Origin: Agrostemma githago
Taxonomy: Eukaryota > Streptophyta > Magnoliopsida > Caryophyllales > Caryophyllaceae
Assembly: GCA_958450325.1 (NCBI GenBank)
Contig: OY288246.1
Location: 35,830,544-35,894,543, forward strand
Length of the DNA: 64,000 nucleotides
Direction of reading: 5' to 3'
Shown: one piece after another, positions 33,420 through 45,925 of the stretch
Layout: each line of letters begins with the position of its first letter
Numbering within the stretch: the first letter of the stretch is position 1
Notes under the pieces: generated by a model
What the model was told of the DNA's origin: nothing
The model's database searches: none
What the model saw: only the letters and a program-made list of their open reading frames with translations
Translations under genes and position numbers: made by a program

Positions 33420-36059
33420 TTAGCTTGGTTGGGCAAACCGATCGCTGCGAAGGATCAGGTTGACCAAGTCGTTCTTTGGAGCGGGGACGACTTTGTCTTC
33501 TCCGAATAAGAGCCCCAGCACGGGCTCGGAGTTGCTTTCGCTTTCCTTTGATTCGGCCTGGACGATGGTGAATATATCATCAGGGATGAAATTGTATTCC
33601 CGAGCCTTTTTGGTCTCGGGATATGTGACGGTGGGTTGGTAGAGGCCCACTTGGACGGCTCCGAAGACTGGTGTGATGAAGTAATCCGTTAGCTTCAGGC
33701 TATAAGGGCTTATGTAAGTACCCTTGAGAATGTCGACGGCCTTGTGAATACCGGCCCGAACCACGTTTTCCGGGGTTATAACATACCCCAACCCGAAGTG
33801 GGACTCGCCATCATTTAGGACCTCGATAATTTTCCCAGCTGGAAGATATGGCCTTGAGGTTATTCCGGGTAGGTAACCCAGATTTTGTAGCGTCGTGTCG
33901 ATGCTAGTTGTGAAGTAGGGCCTAAAGAGATATTCTTCTTCGATCATACCCACGAAATCAAATCCTCGCGGATCGGCCCGGCCCGTAGCGTTGCAGCTTG
34001 CTACGGTAATTGGGGTCACCTCCAGCGTGATGATACCGTCTTGAAGGGGCATCTTGACTTTTCGATGGAGGGTAGATGACACGGCCTTGACTGCGTGGAT
34101 CCAAGGCCTTCCCAGCAAGAGATTGAATGATGAGGTGACATCTATCACCTGAAATTCCAATTCTTTTTCGATCGGGCCCGTTATGATCTTCAATTTCATG
34201 GCCCCGGCGACAGGTTTTGGGCTTCTGTCGAAAGCCTGGATAGTCTGTGCCGTTGGAAGGTAATCGGCATCGGTGATGCCGAGTGCTTTTGCGGTCCTTA
34301 GAGGAAGGACATTCACGGCTGATCCATCGTCGATAAGGGTCATCGGGAGATATTTACCTTTGCAGATGACCGTGATGTATAGGGCCAGATTGTGATTGGG
34401 CCCGAATGGTGGCAGATCAGCTTCAGAGAAGGTTATAAGTGGGCCTTCTTCTTTGGATTTGCCCTTAAGGTAGGGCATGATGGTGGCTACCATTTCAGCA
34501 GGGGTAGCCTCTGAATCAACCTTGATTTCATCGAGAGCCTTAGTCAGCGCTTCCCAATGAGCTTGCGAGCTAACAAATAGTTGCCATATGGTTAGATCGG
34601 CTCGGACCCTCTTCATTTGTTGGACCAGAGCCGTGTCTGGGCTTGGTTCTTCGAGGGTAGGCTCCGTCCTGGCGGGTTCAGTGACGGATATAGGAATGGA
34701 ACGCCCAGCTGTGGTGAGATGATTGGTGGCTAAAGCCTTGGACTTAGCCTGTCGGACCTCTTCGAGGGTGATGGGGACTGCTTCCCCTTTGGTTAAGTAT
34801 ACATCATCCTCGTCGTCGAACCATATCCCGTTGACTTGTGGGATATAGGGAGAGATGAGGTGAGAACAGTCAATTACCTCCCCGGTGAAGATAGCATGAG
34901 CGCTGAATGGGTTTTCTTTATTGCTCGGCTTGTCTCCGGGCAACGGGATTTTTCCGCTCTCGATAAGGTCCTGGATCAGGTGTTTTAACCTCCAACATTT
35001 TTCAGTATCATGCCCGTTACCCCAGTGATACTGACAGTAGGCCTGGGCATTGTAAGTTTTGGACCTCTTTTCCACTAGAGGTTCTGCAGTTGGGCCTATC
35101 GGTTGGATTAGGTCCTTTGAGGATAGCTTCTGTAAGGCATAAGTATAGGTAGTCCCTATATCTGTGAATACCCGATTTGGTGTATTCTTTTTAGATGAGG
35201 TGTCGAGCAGGTTTACCTCGTCGAAGATGCTGCGAGTTGCAGCTGCGGGTGTGGGCTTGATTGTGGATGAACTTGCCCCTTGATAGCCTTTGGTAGGGGC
35301 CTTAGTCAGGCTCTCTAGTCTCAGGTCATCCTCGATTCTCGTGCCCATTTCAGTAAGGACAGCGAAGTTTGGGATGATAGCATACCGGAGATGGACCCGG
35401 TAGGATGGGAGTAGATTTTTGACGAAGGCTTCCACTAGGGCCTTCTCGCCGGGCTTGTCGACCAGCTTCACACTCTCGGCCCTCCATCTTTGCAAGTATT
35501 TTGTGAACCCTTCTTTGGGCTCCTGGGCCATTACCTCCAGAGTACGCATTGTAGTCTGGATTTCGGTGTTATCGGCGCAGTTTCGAGCAAATTCGGTCGC
35601 CACATCATCCCAAGTCTTGTATTTCTTGGGGTCGAGCCTGTAGAACCAGGCCCTGGGATGCTTCTCCAAAGAGGAAAGGAACAGGTGCTTGAACATGGTG
35701 GACTTTACTCCTTTGACTGCCATGAAGTCCTTGAAAGCCCGGATATGATGGACCGGATCTTCGGTACCCTCAAACATAGGAATTCCCGTTAAGTTGAGGT
35801 TGGCCGGTAGCTCGTCATACAAAGGTGAGTAAATGCGAGCATTTTCAGAGTGGATTGAGTTGCTTGTTGACAAGTGGACTTGCTCCTCGAGCCTACGAAC
35901 AACACTGACCAATTCGGCCATGGGCCCAGCGGAATCATCTCCTTCAACTGGGACCGTCTTCTCTACAGTACTCAGGCGGGTGTCCAAAGTTGCCTGGTTA
36001 GCGAGGATGGAGGTCAGTTGAGTCTCGATCTTGGCTAAGGCGTTTTTCAGTTCGTCCAT
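33420..36059 (-). CDS. gag-pro: Gag-protease of element D
   Basis: The frame of 879 codons starts at ATG 36059 and ends at TAA 33420-33422. The N-terminus is a short coiled coil. The capsid-like retrotransposon gag domain follows (about residues 100-250, with IPMFEGTEDPVHHIRAFKDF and WFYRLDPKKYKTWDDVATEF). A CxxH...GHDTEKC zinc-knuckle-like region comes next, then an aspartic protease with the active site LIDDGSAVNVLP and a later LLLGRPWIH. Gag would form the particle and the protease would mature the polyprotein. Pol is in the -1 frame and overlaps the end, so pol expression needs frameshifting or a spliced RNA. I see no nonsense codon in it, which is notable beside the damaged pol. Confidence 0.9.
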   Translation of the reverse strand: MDELKNALAKIETQLTSILANQATLDTRLSTVEKTVPVEGDDSAGPMAELVSVVRRLEEQVHLSTSNSIHSENARIYSPLYDELPANLNLTGIPMFEGTEDPVHHIRAFKDFMAVKGVKSTMFKHLFLSSLEKHPRAWFYRLDPKKYKTWDDVATEFARNCADNTEIQTTMRTLEVMAQEPKEGFTKYLQRWRAESVKLVDKPGEKALVEAFVKNLLPSYRVHLRYAIIPNFAVLTEMGTRIEDDLRLESLTKAPTKGYQGASSSTIKPTPAAATRSIFDEVNLLDTSSKKNTPNRVFTDIGTTYTYALQKLSSKDLIQPIGPTAEPLVEKRSKTYNAQAYCQYHWGNGHDTEKCWRLKHLIQDLIESGKIPLPGDKPSNKENPFSAHAIFTGEVIDCSHLISPYIPQVNGIWFDDEDDVYLTKGEAVPITLEEVRQAKSKALATNHLTTAGRSIPISVTEPARTEPTLEEPSPDTALVQQMKRVRADLTIWQLFVSSQAHWEALTKALDEIKVDSEATPAEMVATIMPYLKGKSKEEGPLITFSEADLPPFGPNHNLALYITVICKGKYLPMTLIDDGSAVNVLPLRTAKALGITDADYLPTAQTIQAFDRSPKPVAGAMKLKIITGPIEKELEFQVIDVTSSFNLLLGRPWIHAVKAVSSTLHRKVKMPLQDGIITLEVTPITVASCNATGRADPRGFDFVGMIEEEYLFRPYFTTSIDTTLQNLGYLPGITSRPYLPAGKIIEVLNDGESHFGLGYVITPENVVRAGIHKAVDILKGTYISPYSLKLTDYFITPVFGAVQVGLYQPTVTYPETKKAREYNFIPDDIFTIVQAESKESESNSEPVLGLLFGEDKVVPAPKNDLVNLILRSDRFAQPS

Positions 36060-37137
36060 CTTGCGTTGATGTCGGGTTGTGGCTGGCCTGTCTGTAAGAA
36101 TACCGCGTAATCAGAAACTAGCCCAGAAATCCCAGAATAGAAGGTACATCCCAAACGAGACTAAAAAAGGGAAATGACTCGAGAAAGACACCTAGACGGG
36201 TGACTCGTGAAGTGTGGGCTTTCCTTAGGATTCGGCAAGTGGGCCTAGTCCTGTTCGAAGGAAGGTTCACGCGGGACATCCCCCAGACTTTTGACTCGAT
36301 TGTGTTGACGGGCCCCCCTTCGTAAGAGTATGTCCTACTTAGGTGGGCCCTGCCTTAGTCTAATAAGGCGGACTGGGATAGGGAAGAAAATCGTGATGTA
36401 AGATCGACAGAGTTTCGACGCTAAAAGAACTTGACAACTTAAGACTCGACCCGACACTGCTAAATACGGGAAGTTCTAGAAGTGGAAGGTTTTGAAAATT
36501 GATGATTTTTTGAATAAGGACCGAGTGGACTCGGTGAATGGCCCAAGTTTCCGAAAAAGAGGACGAAAAGTCATTGGGCCATGAGTTTTGAAAGTTCGAG
36601 TTTTGATTTGGGCAGCATACCGGCTAGAAAATAGGCTATTTTGAGTAAAATCATAAGTCCTAAATTCGGTATGTCCCGGGTTTTGAAAGTTGAATGTCTT
36701 GAAAAGGAGGATGCAATTTTGAAAAGTTGATATTTTTTGAAAACGACTCGAAAACCAAGTAGCATGTAGTCACACAAGCATTATAACGACGCCATGTATG
36801 CTCTATACTAAGTCTCGGTCGGTCTGAGAGGGTCTATACCAGTGTACATAGTCTAGACGTTGATCGGGACGGACTCTCTACGTCGAGTTGAGCTTAGAAC
36901 ATGCCGCGAAACCCACTCGAATCGACTATGGAAACCTTTTGACATATCCATGTTGGAGTACATCAATGGTATAGTGGGACGTCGGTCACCAGTACCGGCC
37001 CGGGAAAATATGGGTTATGCATGAACCGTAGAACTAACACGCGTATTGTATTTGTCAAACGATTTCTATTCGAGTCTCACCCTGAGGATGCCGATGGTAA
37101 GTCACACATCAGTTAATCCCCAGCGGAGTCGCCAAAT
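36060..37137 (-). other. 5' leader and primer-binding site of element D
   Basis: On the minus strand TGGCGACTCCGCTGGGG (37118-37134) lies three bases from the 5' LTR. A non-initiator tRNA is the expected primer; Tat/Ogre elements are known to use tRNA-Arg, which I cannot verify here. The remaining leader of about 1 kb has no credible gene. Confidence 0.8.
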
Positions 37138-39830
37138 TGTGGACATGACATAGGTCCACCCTGACGCGGCCACGCGCGGGTTCGGGTAGGCGAATGAATC
37201 TCCATATGAAACGGATCGAATCGAAATTTAGGTCTATGTGGAGTCGCCACCGAATTTTATGGTTATTCGGAACCATTCGAGCCCACTCTATGTCGTAGTG
37301 GTCCGTATACAAAATACGGCCCATTTCCGATGTCAGAGTTTATTGGGCTCGTCCCTTTGCATTTGATACCAATACCGACATTATCGGATATTGTGTATTG
37401 AATGACTCTCGTGCGCCAACGGTTTCGGGCATCCGGAAACCGAGGTTCTGAGTAAGGGGTAAGGGTACGTGTTGGGAAGCCCACAAAGGACACCCAACCC
37501 CGCCCGCACATTAGCGGCCTCTACTAAGAATTCGAATGACTTACAATACGCGCGCTAGTTAAACGGGAAAATGATATGCAAAGATTATTTTCCCCAAACA
37601 TGTGAATGGAATTGAAAAAGGGTTTCTAAGTCAATTTAATGCAATTAATTCTACGTCAAAGTGGAATTTAGCATGCGGGTTCATTTAGTACAATAAACGA
37701 ACAAGAATTAAATTGACAAAAGAAACAAGCAAACGGTTAGTAACGGTAAATCGATATTAACGGTTTGTGCAAATAATGAATTGAATTGAATAATGGACGA
37801 GATGATGCATGGTTTGAAAGGATAGCATACACGTGATTAATTATGCACGTGCTGACCTAAGTCGTAAAATACTATCGGGTTTTGGGAAAAGAAGATGTAC
37901 GACCCGTGTTTTGGTCGTTATGAGGCCACTCGATCGAGTGGCCGATACACTCGATCGAGTAGGCCCTGAGAAGATGTTTCTGTTTCGTGTTATAGACCAT
38001 ACTCGGCCGAGTTATTGACCAACTCGGTCGAGTACACGGCCACTCGACCGAGTCACTGTGAGACTCGACCGAGTGGGTGTCGTAACAGACATTCTGATCC
38101 GATTTTTGGGGTACCACTCGACCGAGTGGGTAAGGCACTCGGTCGAGTGCCCCTTGTGCGAATTGTAATTCGCTTGCAATTTTATATTGATTTCGAAATT
38201 GCCTTTGATTTTCGATGAATCGATGGTTTTACCGAATTGCGCATGAATATTGTATAATCCATGCTCGATTCGGGTTTTTTATGAATCATAAGTTTGGTTG
38301 AACCGAATATAAATATTGCTTGAATTTATACCCGATTCTAAGCTTGAACACTCATTGTATCCCGCACTCGATTATGGAATCGATATGGAATACTAGAGCG
38401 AAGAAAAGAAATAAAATTGATTTGAGTCGTTTTAAGTCAATCAAAACGACATGAATTTCTCTCCGCGTTTGTAATGTCATAATTGTAACATGACATCTAC
38501 GTTAGCATCAACAAGAAAATCGGATTGACTGAATTAATTGACTAGATTGTTAGATTAGACGCCCAATTATGGAATTGGTATCCAACCTAAAATTGACGCT
38601 TTGCTTGAATAATAAAAAAAAATTGATTCCCTCAACTTCTCCGACATCGAAATAAATCCCTAGGGATTGTGATGTCGGATCCGTGTCAACGGGTTTTGAC
38701 CCATATTAAAAATACGATGTTTGTTTTTTGAGAAATCAATGAGATATGCGAATAACAATAATGGTACAAACGATGTGAAAATTATTGTTGAAATTGACCT
38801 ATCTCAATAATCGAGTAATCGGGATATCGGAACAAGCGACCGTCAACGCGTGTGCAATACACTTGTATATTCGGATTTCCTTGTTCCAATATCACTCATA
38901 CTCGACACAAATTGATAGGCATTTTAGTGTTTTGGTACTAGTATTATACTATCGATATTAATGATGCGATAATAACGATAAAAATAAAATAAAGAAAACG
39001 CGACCCGTAAGAAGACGACATGACGCGAGAAGGAGGAGGAAAGGAAAAGAAGCGGGGTTTTGACACCCTCAACCTACATGTTCTTGTCTCGGCGCGGACT
39101 CGTAACCGTGGCTATAACACAAGAGTCTTCGAGGTTTATGGAGGTTGAGTTATGGTGGCTCGGGTTTGATGAATCCTAAAGCTAGTTTAGGGTTTTCTTA
39201 GGGTGTGCTAGGGTTTGTAAAGGATGTAGTATGTGTGTATGGTTGCTTTAGGGTTTCGAGAATTGTCCAAAAGTGTTGAAGAGGGGTGCATGAGGGTTGC
39301 TTATATAGGAAAAGCTAGGGCTTCGGTTTAGGGTTACTCGACCGAGTAGGTGGCTAACTCGGTCGAGTGGCCCGTTACGCCAGCCGTCGGGCTTGAATAA
39401 GGGCCCACTCGATCGAGTGGGTGAAGCACTCGATCGAGTGGCCCAGCTGGGTCGCGCGGGTCACTTGCTTTGGACCGTGACCATGGACATTTGATGAGTT
39501 TGAGTTTGAATTGGGCTTTTGATGTTTGAGGGGTTGTTTGGTATGTCTCGGAAATGACTTTGACCGGGATTGACCCAATCGTGACGAGTCGGTTTTAATT
39601 TTGGTGTCGGTTTCGGCCCAAATTAGCCTTGTTTGATCGGAAACGGCCCGCTGGGCCTGGATTTGAGGTTGCTTTTGTGAGATTTGTACTCTGTAAGTGT
39701 GTTAGCCAGCGATTATTGGATTTGAGCCCGTATCCGAGCGCCTAGAAGCATGTTAGCGTCCGATCATCATTGGGTGTTTATTTTGGGAAACTACCATAGA
39801 CACCTGGCAGTCAAAATACGGGTGTCTACA
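37138..39830 (-). mobile_element. 5' LTR of element D
   Basis: This 2693-bp LTR matches 23782-26471 with about 36 differences, mostly C/T or G/A changes. Palindrome clusters are at 37928-38148 and 39336-39439, the TATA box at 39301-39307, the shared 19-bp block at 39063-39081 and the primer-site-like decamer at 37240-37249. Confidence 0.93.
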
Positions 39831-40203
39831 CATATCGATACTAGGAGGTTTACATCTCACCCCTAGTGCTCAATAGGATCGAACAACAGCTATGATTTGA
39901 TTTAGAACTCTAATCGCGGGGGAGAAGAGACTGCTGATGATGTAGATGACAACTCGCAGAAGCCTACCCACACCACCGCGAGGCCCACTGACAACACGCA
40001 GAATTCAGGGAAAAGAATCACGTGCACAACCGTGAATAAAAGTGCAAAGACATCATAAAGAGAGTAGAGTTGATCAGGCCCTTGTCAAATACATACGCAC
40101 ATACCTCCTAACACAACTATCAGACTCCCGCAGGTCCTCAGTGATGGCCGGTGACTACTACTCTAACGACAATCCATCCACGTGCAGCTTCAGTATGTGT
40201 TAT
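39831..40203. other. Short unassigned segment between elements D and G
   Basis: About 370 bp of non-repetitive sequence without a supported gene. It is the continuation of the sequence left of D and was split from the sequence at 53566 by element G. Confidence 0.4.
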
Positions 40204-42966
40204 TGTAGACAACCAGATTTGAACCTGGTGGCTGCAGAAGTGCCCAACAAACACCCGATGACGATAGGACTGCAACGCGACGCGGGTTCGCGATGTTTTA
40301 GGTAGTTTTTCTATAGAATGGATCAAATAAATTACTCGGAAAAATTAAACTAACATGATGGCAGCCTTAGTCGTGTCGTTACGGTCGTATAAACACTAAT
40401 TAGAGTCAATTCTGACACCGGGACCCCGAGTCGGTCCCAAAACTCAAACCAAGTCAGCACCGCGCCAAGTGAACCTCGGGATGCACACTTGATGCCCACC
40501 AAGCTCACGACGCTAGGGTTACACGGGGAAACCTTAGGCCCCAAGATATGAATTATACTCCCTCTCAGTTTTGGAAAGTATCAAAATCGTATCTTCAAAA
40601 TTCCAACCGCCTTACCTCACGCGTCTTAGACACCCCGCGCCTAAGCCCAGGCGCCCGAGTCTTGGTGCGCCACAACTCGGGCGCCATATGGGTGACGAGG
40701 GCCGAAAATACCTATAAATACCCTCCTTCACCTCATTCATTCGACACACCTCAACTCTCTTCTCCCCCTCTACATTCTCGCTAAGGGATCGCACTCCGAC
40801 ACCCGAGGCAAACGATCCAATCGATCATAGTTCCGATAAAAGAGATATTGACGCTACTCCTCACCTTCGAGCACAGTGACGAAGCTATGGGTAGGCCAAA
40901 CTGGGCCTGGGCCCGAGGTCAATATATGAGATCAACTTAAGGGAAAGTGAACATTGGTATGTAGTAGTTGGGTTGGTTTGCTCCTTGCATTTAAATTTCC
41001 TTCATTAAGGAGGTCGTGGGTTCGAATATGCATCTTGACAAAAATTTTTATTTGTTTCCTTGTTTTAATTTATTCATTCATTCATCTTTTTCTTATTTTA
41101 ATTTATTTTCTTTAATTTTTAATCTTAGACTCATGACACTTATTAATCCATCAATTACAATGTCACACATAATAATTTCGTTTAGATTTTTAATGACGAC
41201 AATAATTTTTATTTTAGTCGTATTTTCATAATGTATCATACCCTTTTGTGGTTAGAATAGTCTTTATCTCGTAAAATCACTTTGCTCATTTTCAAATAAT
41301 TAGACACACAAGACACAACATGATTCAACTTAAGAGTATAACACCGTCTTGCATTCTCCTAAATCTTCAACAAATGTAGATCTCTGAATATGATATAATT
41401 AGCGTCCTGAAAGATACGGAGTACAAAATAAAAATATTTATAGGAAAAAAAAATCGGCCCGTGGTACTTTTTTATTCTGGCTTCGTCCCTGTTCGAGCAC
41501 CCCACTCGATACCGAGGTGCCTTTGTTCGACTAGCTCAAGTCTAGTAGCGAAGCTCTGCCGGATTAGCCGCAGAATCGGTCCATAGTAACGAAGCTCTGC
41601 CGGAGAACAGGAAGGGTCAACAGTAACAGAGCTCTGCCAAAATCACTAGGAGGATCCGCCTTTGAAGTCGAATCGTCACTAGGTTGTCATCTAAACAAAA
41701 CTTTCCATATTCGTACTTTTCTTTATAATGCACTACGACAACACTAGGTGTGTACACTAGGTCCACAACATCTACTAAAACACGTAACGTCGCAACTTCA
41801 ACCACAAATACTAAAATACACTAAAGAGACCCGAGTAATTCCGAGATCCGTTCTCAACTACCTATGCATCGCGTCCCGTTTAGTGTATACTTCGAGGGTG
41901 CAACTCCTCACAATGTGATTTACTTACATTCGCATTTACAGTTTTTCGTATGATTTATTGCTTTTATGACCTTATAATCGCATGCTAAATCACTTAAACA
42001 CGAAACTCAAAACGTAAAACAACTAAAACTGAACAAAGTGATGGTCGGGATCCGTATTAGTACAGGTGCTCGCCTTACTAGGTTCGACGCATCTCTATTA
42101 ATACCGAGCCGACGCATCTTAAGCAGAATACCAGGTAAGGTACATCACGAGAATGACTAATATCCATATTATCGCGTTAAAAATGACTTGCTAATACGTA
42201 TAATACTAGTACTCTCTACTCTCCTATGTTCATCTTTTCATGGCCTGCTTGTCACGTGAAATCGCATGCAAAGAATGTAAACACAACTACTTTGACGATA
42301 AAACTTACTTGTCCTTAAACAACTGACGTATCAAAAGGTATAGGGTGAAAACAACGGATGTTGCAGTATTTCTGCCACAACAAAAGAACTAGGTTATCAG
42401 CCCACCGATTGATTAGTAGAGGTCGTTATAGTGCGGGCGGGATTGGGTGTTGACATCTATCGGATGTTGGCTTCCCAATACGTACCCTCACCCCTTACTC
42501 AGAATCGACGGTTTCCGGATGTCCGAAACCATTGGCAATGAGAGTTATTCCAGACATGGAGTGCTTAAGGGTACAAGTCTTTATCTTTAGGTCCCGTGCC
42601 CCTCAACTTTGAGTCGGCTAGGGATCAAAGTTGACTTGAACGGTTTCCGAGTCCCCATAATTGACTCGGTGGCGACTCCACAAATCGGCAACGAATTCAG
42701 TTCAGTAAAAAGGACGCCTTACCAAATGAATCGCCTTTAAACATTTACAACCACGACTCGATCGATTCCAAACGGAAACACGGGTGCCCGCACCCGTCTA
42801 GTACAAGTCCCGATCGTCATCCGAATCGAGGTCCGAAACATCGCCCCGTACGTGAGATCGGACCGGCCCCCGGCAGGGAGGGGGCCGCGTGGGTAGCCGC
42901 CGCCACACATTCAAAAACCGGGTCGGTCCCGCGCGGGGCGCCGGGCGGTGCGGACGGACGTCCACA
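40204..42966 (+). mobile_element. 5' LTR of element G
   Basis: It begins TGTAGACAAC and ends GACGTCCACA, 2763 bp including a 618-bp hAT insertion plus its 8-bp duplication. TATAAATA is at 40713-40720. The late block shared with A, D and H is at about 42431-42555 and the primer-site-like decamer at 42670-42679. Confidence 0.88.
40874..41491. mobile_element. Non-autonomous hAT transposon in LTR G
   Basis: The 618-bp element has ends CAGTGACGAAGC and GCTTCGTCCCTG, 12-bp inverted repeats with one mismatch and the CAG...CTG form of Tip100-like hAT elements. A perfect 8-bp duplication TTCGAGCA (40866-40873 and 41492-41499) flanks it. The 3' LTR of G lacks it, which confirms a later insertion. No transposase frame is present. 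Confidence 0.93.
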
Positions 42967-44411
42967 GTTTGGCGACTCCGCTGGGGATTTGGAAACAAAT
43001 TTCCAGTGGTGGTGTAACTTGAACGAGGTCGGAAAAGCTCGTTTCCTAGTTCCTAGTTGTGGTCACTACATGTTTTGGCCCTAAAAAGCCCACCCTAACC
43101 GATATCAGGACCAATCCACCTCTTCGCGGTAAAATCCTTAGGGACACGCGGAGAGATCCTCGATTGACGCTTCGGCCGCCTAACGCGTACCCCGCGGGAG
43201 TAATAAGCGGATAGTTCCGAACAGTCGGTATGACACTCGTCTCCCTAGATGATTTGTCAATGCCTAAGTGAAGACTATTCGTGGGCGGTAGCCTACCCTA
43301 ACCTGCCCGTGTCTGCATCCTGCATGAGTGTATGCATTCCTAGTTATGTGTAGCGTGTTTGGAACAACCCAAATAAAACACTAAAAATCTGGATTCAACC
43401 ACGCCAACTTATTCAACCGCACCCAACTCCGTTTTCAAAAAATGCCTCCTCTTTTCAAAACGACCTTTTAAACGCCGATACTCCGGTCAAATTGTGATTT
43501 CTAAAAAGGGAAAAACATTTTTAGATGCCGTTATCATGGCAAATTTTACACTCACCACTTTCAAAAATATATATTTAGTGTCATCACCTTGGCCAAAGCA
43601 AAACCCGTTAACAACGATTACCGTCAATACCACCGAGACTCTCATTTAATGGGGTCAAGGTACCTTAAACGGTTACATTTTGTTTAAAAAAAATATTTTT
43701 TTACACCCATACCGTTAACACAACCGAATCTTCAATTAATAAGGTCAAGGAACCCAAAACGGTCACACTCGCAAAACATCTTTTTCAAAACAGCATCATT
43801 AGACTTCATGCTCTACCACGAGCACCACATACACCACGAGTATCGAACTAGCTAATTAATAGTAGTCTCGATAAAGGCATCACATCGTCGTTTCTAAAAC
43901 TGGTTCCCCTAAGGACCATGCTACTTTCAAAAAAAGGAGACATTTGCACCTTTGCTATCGCCAGATTCCCGGGGCACACATATAGAAATACACTTTCAAG
44001 TCACAAACGATGTTGTCATGCCATCGTTGAACTATTTCTTCAAATCGCCCTTTTCAAAAATAAATCTTTTCTGAAAAGATTGGTCGTTTTCGAAAAAAAA
44101 ACATATATCAAATTCTTTGATCCTGAGCCGGGATCGCGATCAACTTCTTACGTCGTACAACCGTGTAATTAACTGTCTGTGTTAGTTACTAAGATCACCT
44201 CTACTCGAGGTCTTACATTTTGGGTCGTCTCATTTCGAGAAGTCCTCCTTAAACCTCACCTCCGAGGTTTGGGTCAAATCGTCTCATTACAGAGACATAA
44301 ATTCATTAGGCGTTTCGCCGAATACACCAAGAGTCTAAAAGCACTTGAGTCCCTAAGCCAGTGCTCGCACACACGCGCAAGTCAAGGGTCTCATTTCTCC
44401 ATCGCTCGGCC
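42967..44411 (+). other. Primer-binding site and 5' leader of element G
   Basis: TGGCGACTCCGCTGGGG (42970-42986) is identical to the primer site of D and lies three bases inside the LTR. About 1.4 kb of leader follows without a gene I can support. Confidence 0.8.
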
Positions 44412-45925
44412 ATGAGCACTCCTCGAGTCTCTAGGACGTTTGGTAAACCCATCCTCATCAAAACCACATTTTCCGCAGTCATGTCAGGAGATTCAAGCGT
44501 AGATGCAAGTAACCATAGCGGGAACGACGTCGGACAATCCGCGGATAACACCATAGAAACCCTAACCAACCTGATCCGAGACTTACATGCCACAATCATT
44601 ACCGTGAACGCATCCGTAAACAGCATAGACTCTCGTCTAGGCCACTTGGAAGATAGGGCTTCTGATGAACACCATAACCGGATCCTCAACGAGGTCCTTT
44701 TAAGCTCCTCCCCGCTAGGTGGCGTTCCCGCCGGGGTCACCCCTAATGACCCTATTACACCACCTCAGGACGACACCCTACAATCCGCCATGAATCCCAT
44801 AGATTTTCTCGAAAGCCAAATGCGCCTAAACCAAGGAAACAATGTCCACCTCGAGAACCATAGAAAATTTGAAATGGTGAACGACCAATTACCCGAGAAC
44901 TTTTCCTTAGCTGACATACCCAAGTTCCAAGGGACCGAGGATCCCCTCAATCACATCCGGGCCTTTAAGGATTACATGGCCATTTAGGGGGTCAAGCCCA
45001 GCCTCTTCACTAGGATATTCCCTTCATCCTTAGGAGACACACCGTTATCGGGGTTTTATTCGTTCGAACCCAAAAAGATATCCACTTGGGACGATATCTC
45101 TATAGAATTCGCAAAACAATACGCGGATAATTCCGAGACACAAGTCACCATTAGAAGCCTTGAAGTTCTCTCCCAGAATGAGAAGGAAGGCTTCTCAGAA
45201 TTTCTGACTAGGTGGAGAAAGGTCAGCACTCAACTAATAAACCGTCCGGATGAAGCCACCTTAGTAGAAAAGTTCGCCAATAACCTTAGACCTGCTTACG
45301 CCTCCCACCTTAGATACCAAAACATGCATACCTTCAAGGAACTATCCACCTTAGGAATACGTCTAGAGGATGATATGAAAAAGGGAGTATTCTCCCAGAT
45401 AACGGGGAAAGGCTATTAGGGACCAACCACTTCCACGGGAACCCGGTCTTATGGAACATCCGGAAATAACAAAGCCGAGGAAGTATACCTTGTTGAACCA
45501 ACTGCTAGAGGGAGAACGAATTCCACCCCTAGGACATTTTTCAAGCTAGGCATCACATACACCGATGCCTTTAAAAGACTAACCGAGCAAGGAAAGCTCG
45601 AGCCAAGAGGCCCCACTACAAACCCACCCACAAACAAGAGATCAAAGGCATGGGATGCTAATAAGTATTGCCACTTCCACCGTGGCAAAGGCCACGATAC
45701 CGAATCTTGTTAGAAAATGGGACTATCCCTCTCCCTCCACCCGAAAAACCTAACAATACAACAAACCCCTTTAGCATTCACGCAGTCTTCGACGACGCCG
45801 TCAATTGTTCCCACCTAGACCTTATAGAGGAGAATGTCCTAAATATCGAGGAAGATCCCGACAATGCATGGGCGTCCGCCAAGACGCGTAAATCTGTGTC
45901 TGAGTCAGAGTCTAGTTCGTCTTAG
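44412..45925 (+). pseudogene. gag: Decayed gag of element G
   Basis: From ATG 44412 the frame encodes a Tat-type gag: an N-terminal region with a short coiled coil (about SIDSRLGHLEDR), then IPKFQGTEDPLNHIRAFKDY, WDDISIEFAKQYADNSETQV and WRKVSTQLINRPDEATLVEKF, closely similar to D gag. In-frame TAG codons stand at 44985-44987 and 45417-45419. Near 45711 a small deletion or shift moves the frame just after CHFHRGKGHDTESC. The tail (IPLPPPEKPNNTTNPFSIHAVFDD) continues to TAG 45923-45925, ending in a Ser/Glu run. In D a Ser/Glu run lies at the start of pol, so the sequence between (protease) is missing here. Confidence 0.85.

Larger units (their letters stand above)
23782..39830 (-). mobile_element. 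Complete Tat/Retand-like Ty3/gypsy element D (16.0 kb)
   Basis: Two LTRs of about 2.69 kb (23782-26471 and 37138-39830) flank, on the minus strand, a primer-binding site, a 1-kb leader, gag-pro, pol with two RNase H domains and integrase, a conserved hairpin block, an antisense gene, and a polypurine tract. The borders are a perfect CATAT duplication (23777-23781 and 39831-39835). I counted about 36 differences between the LTRs by eye (about 1.3%), so it is fairly young. Two RNase H domains, a non-initiator tRNA primer site, and an antisense gene between pol and the 3' LTR are features of the Tat lineage. Two defects are visible: a nonsense codon late in pol and a duplication in the antisense gene. 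Confidence 0.95.

Noticed and set aside
45711..45713. Third TAG in gag of G as a point mutation
   Set aside because: The frame changes right there compared with D gag, so a small deletion explains it better.
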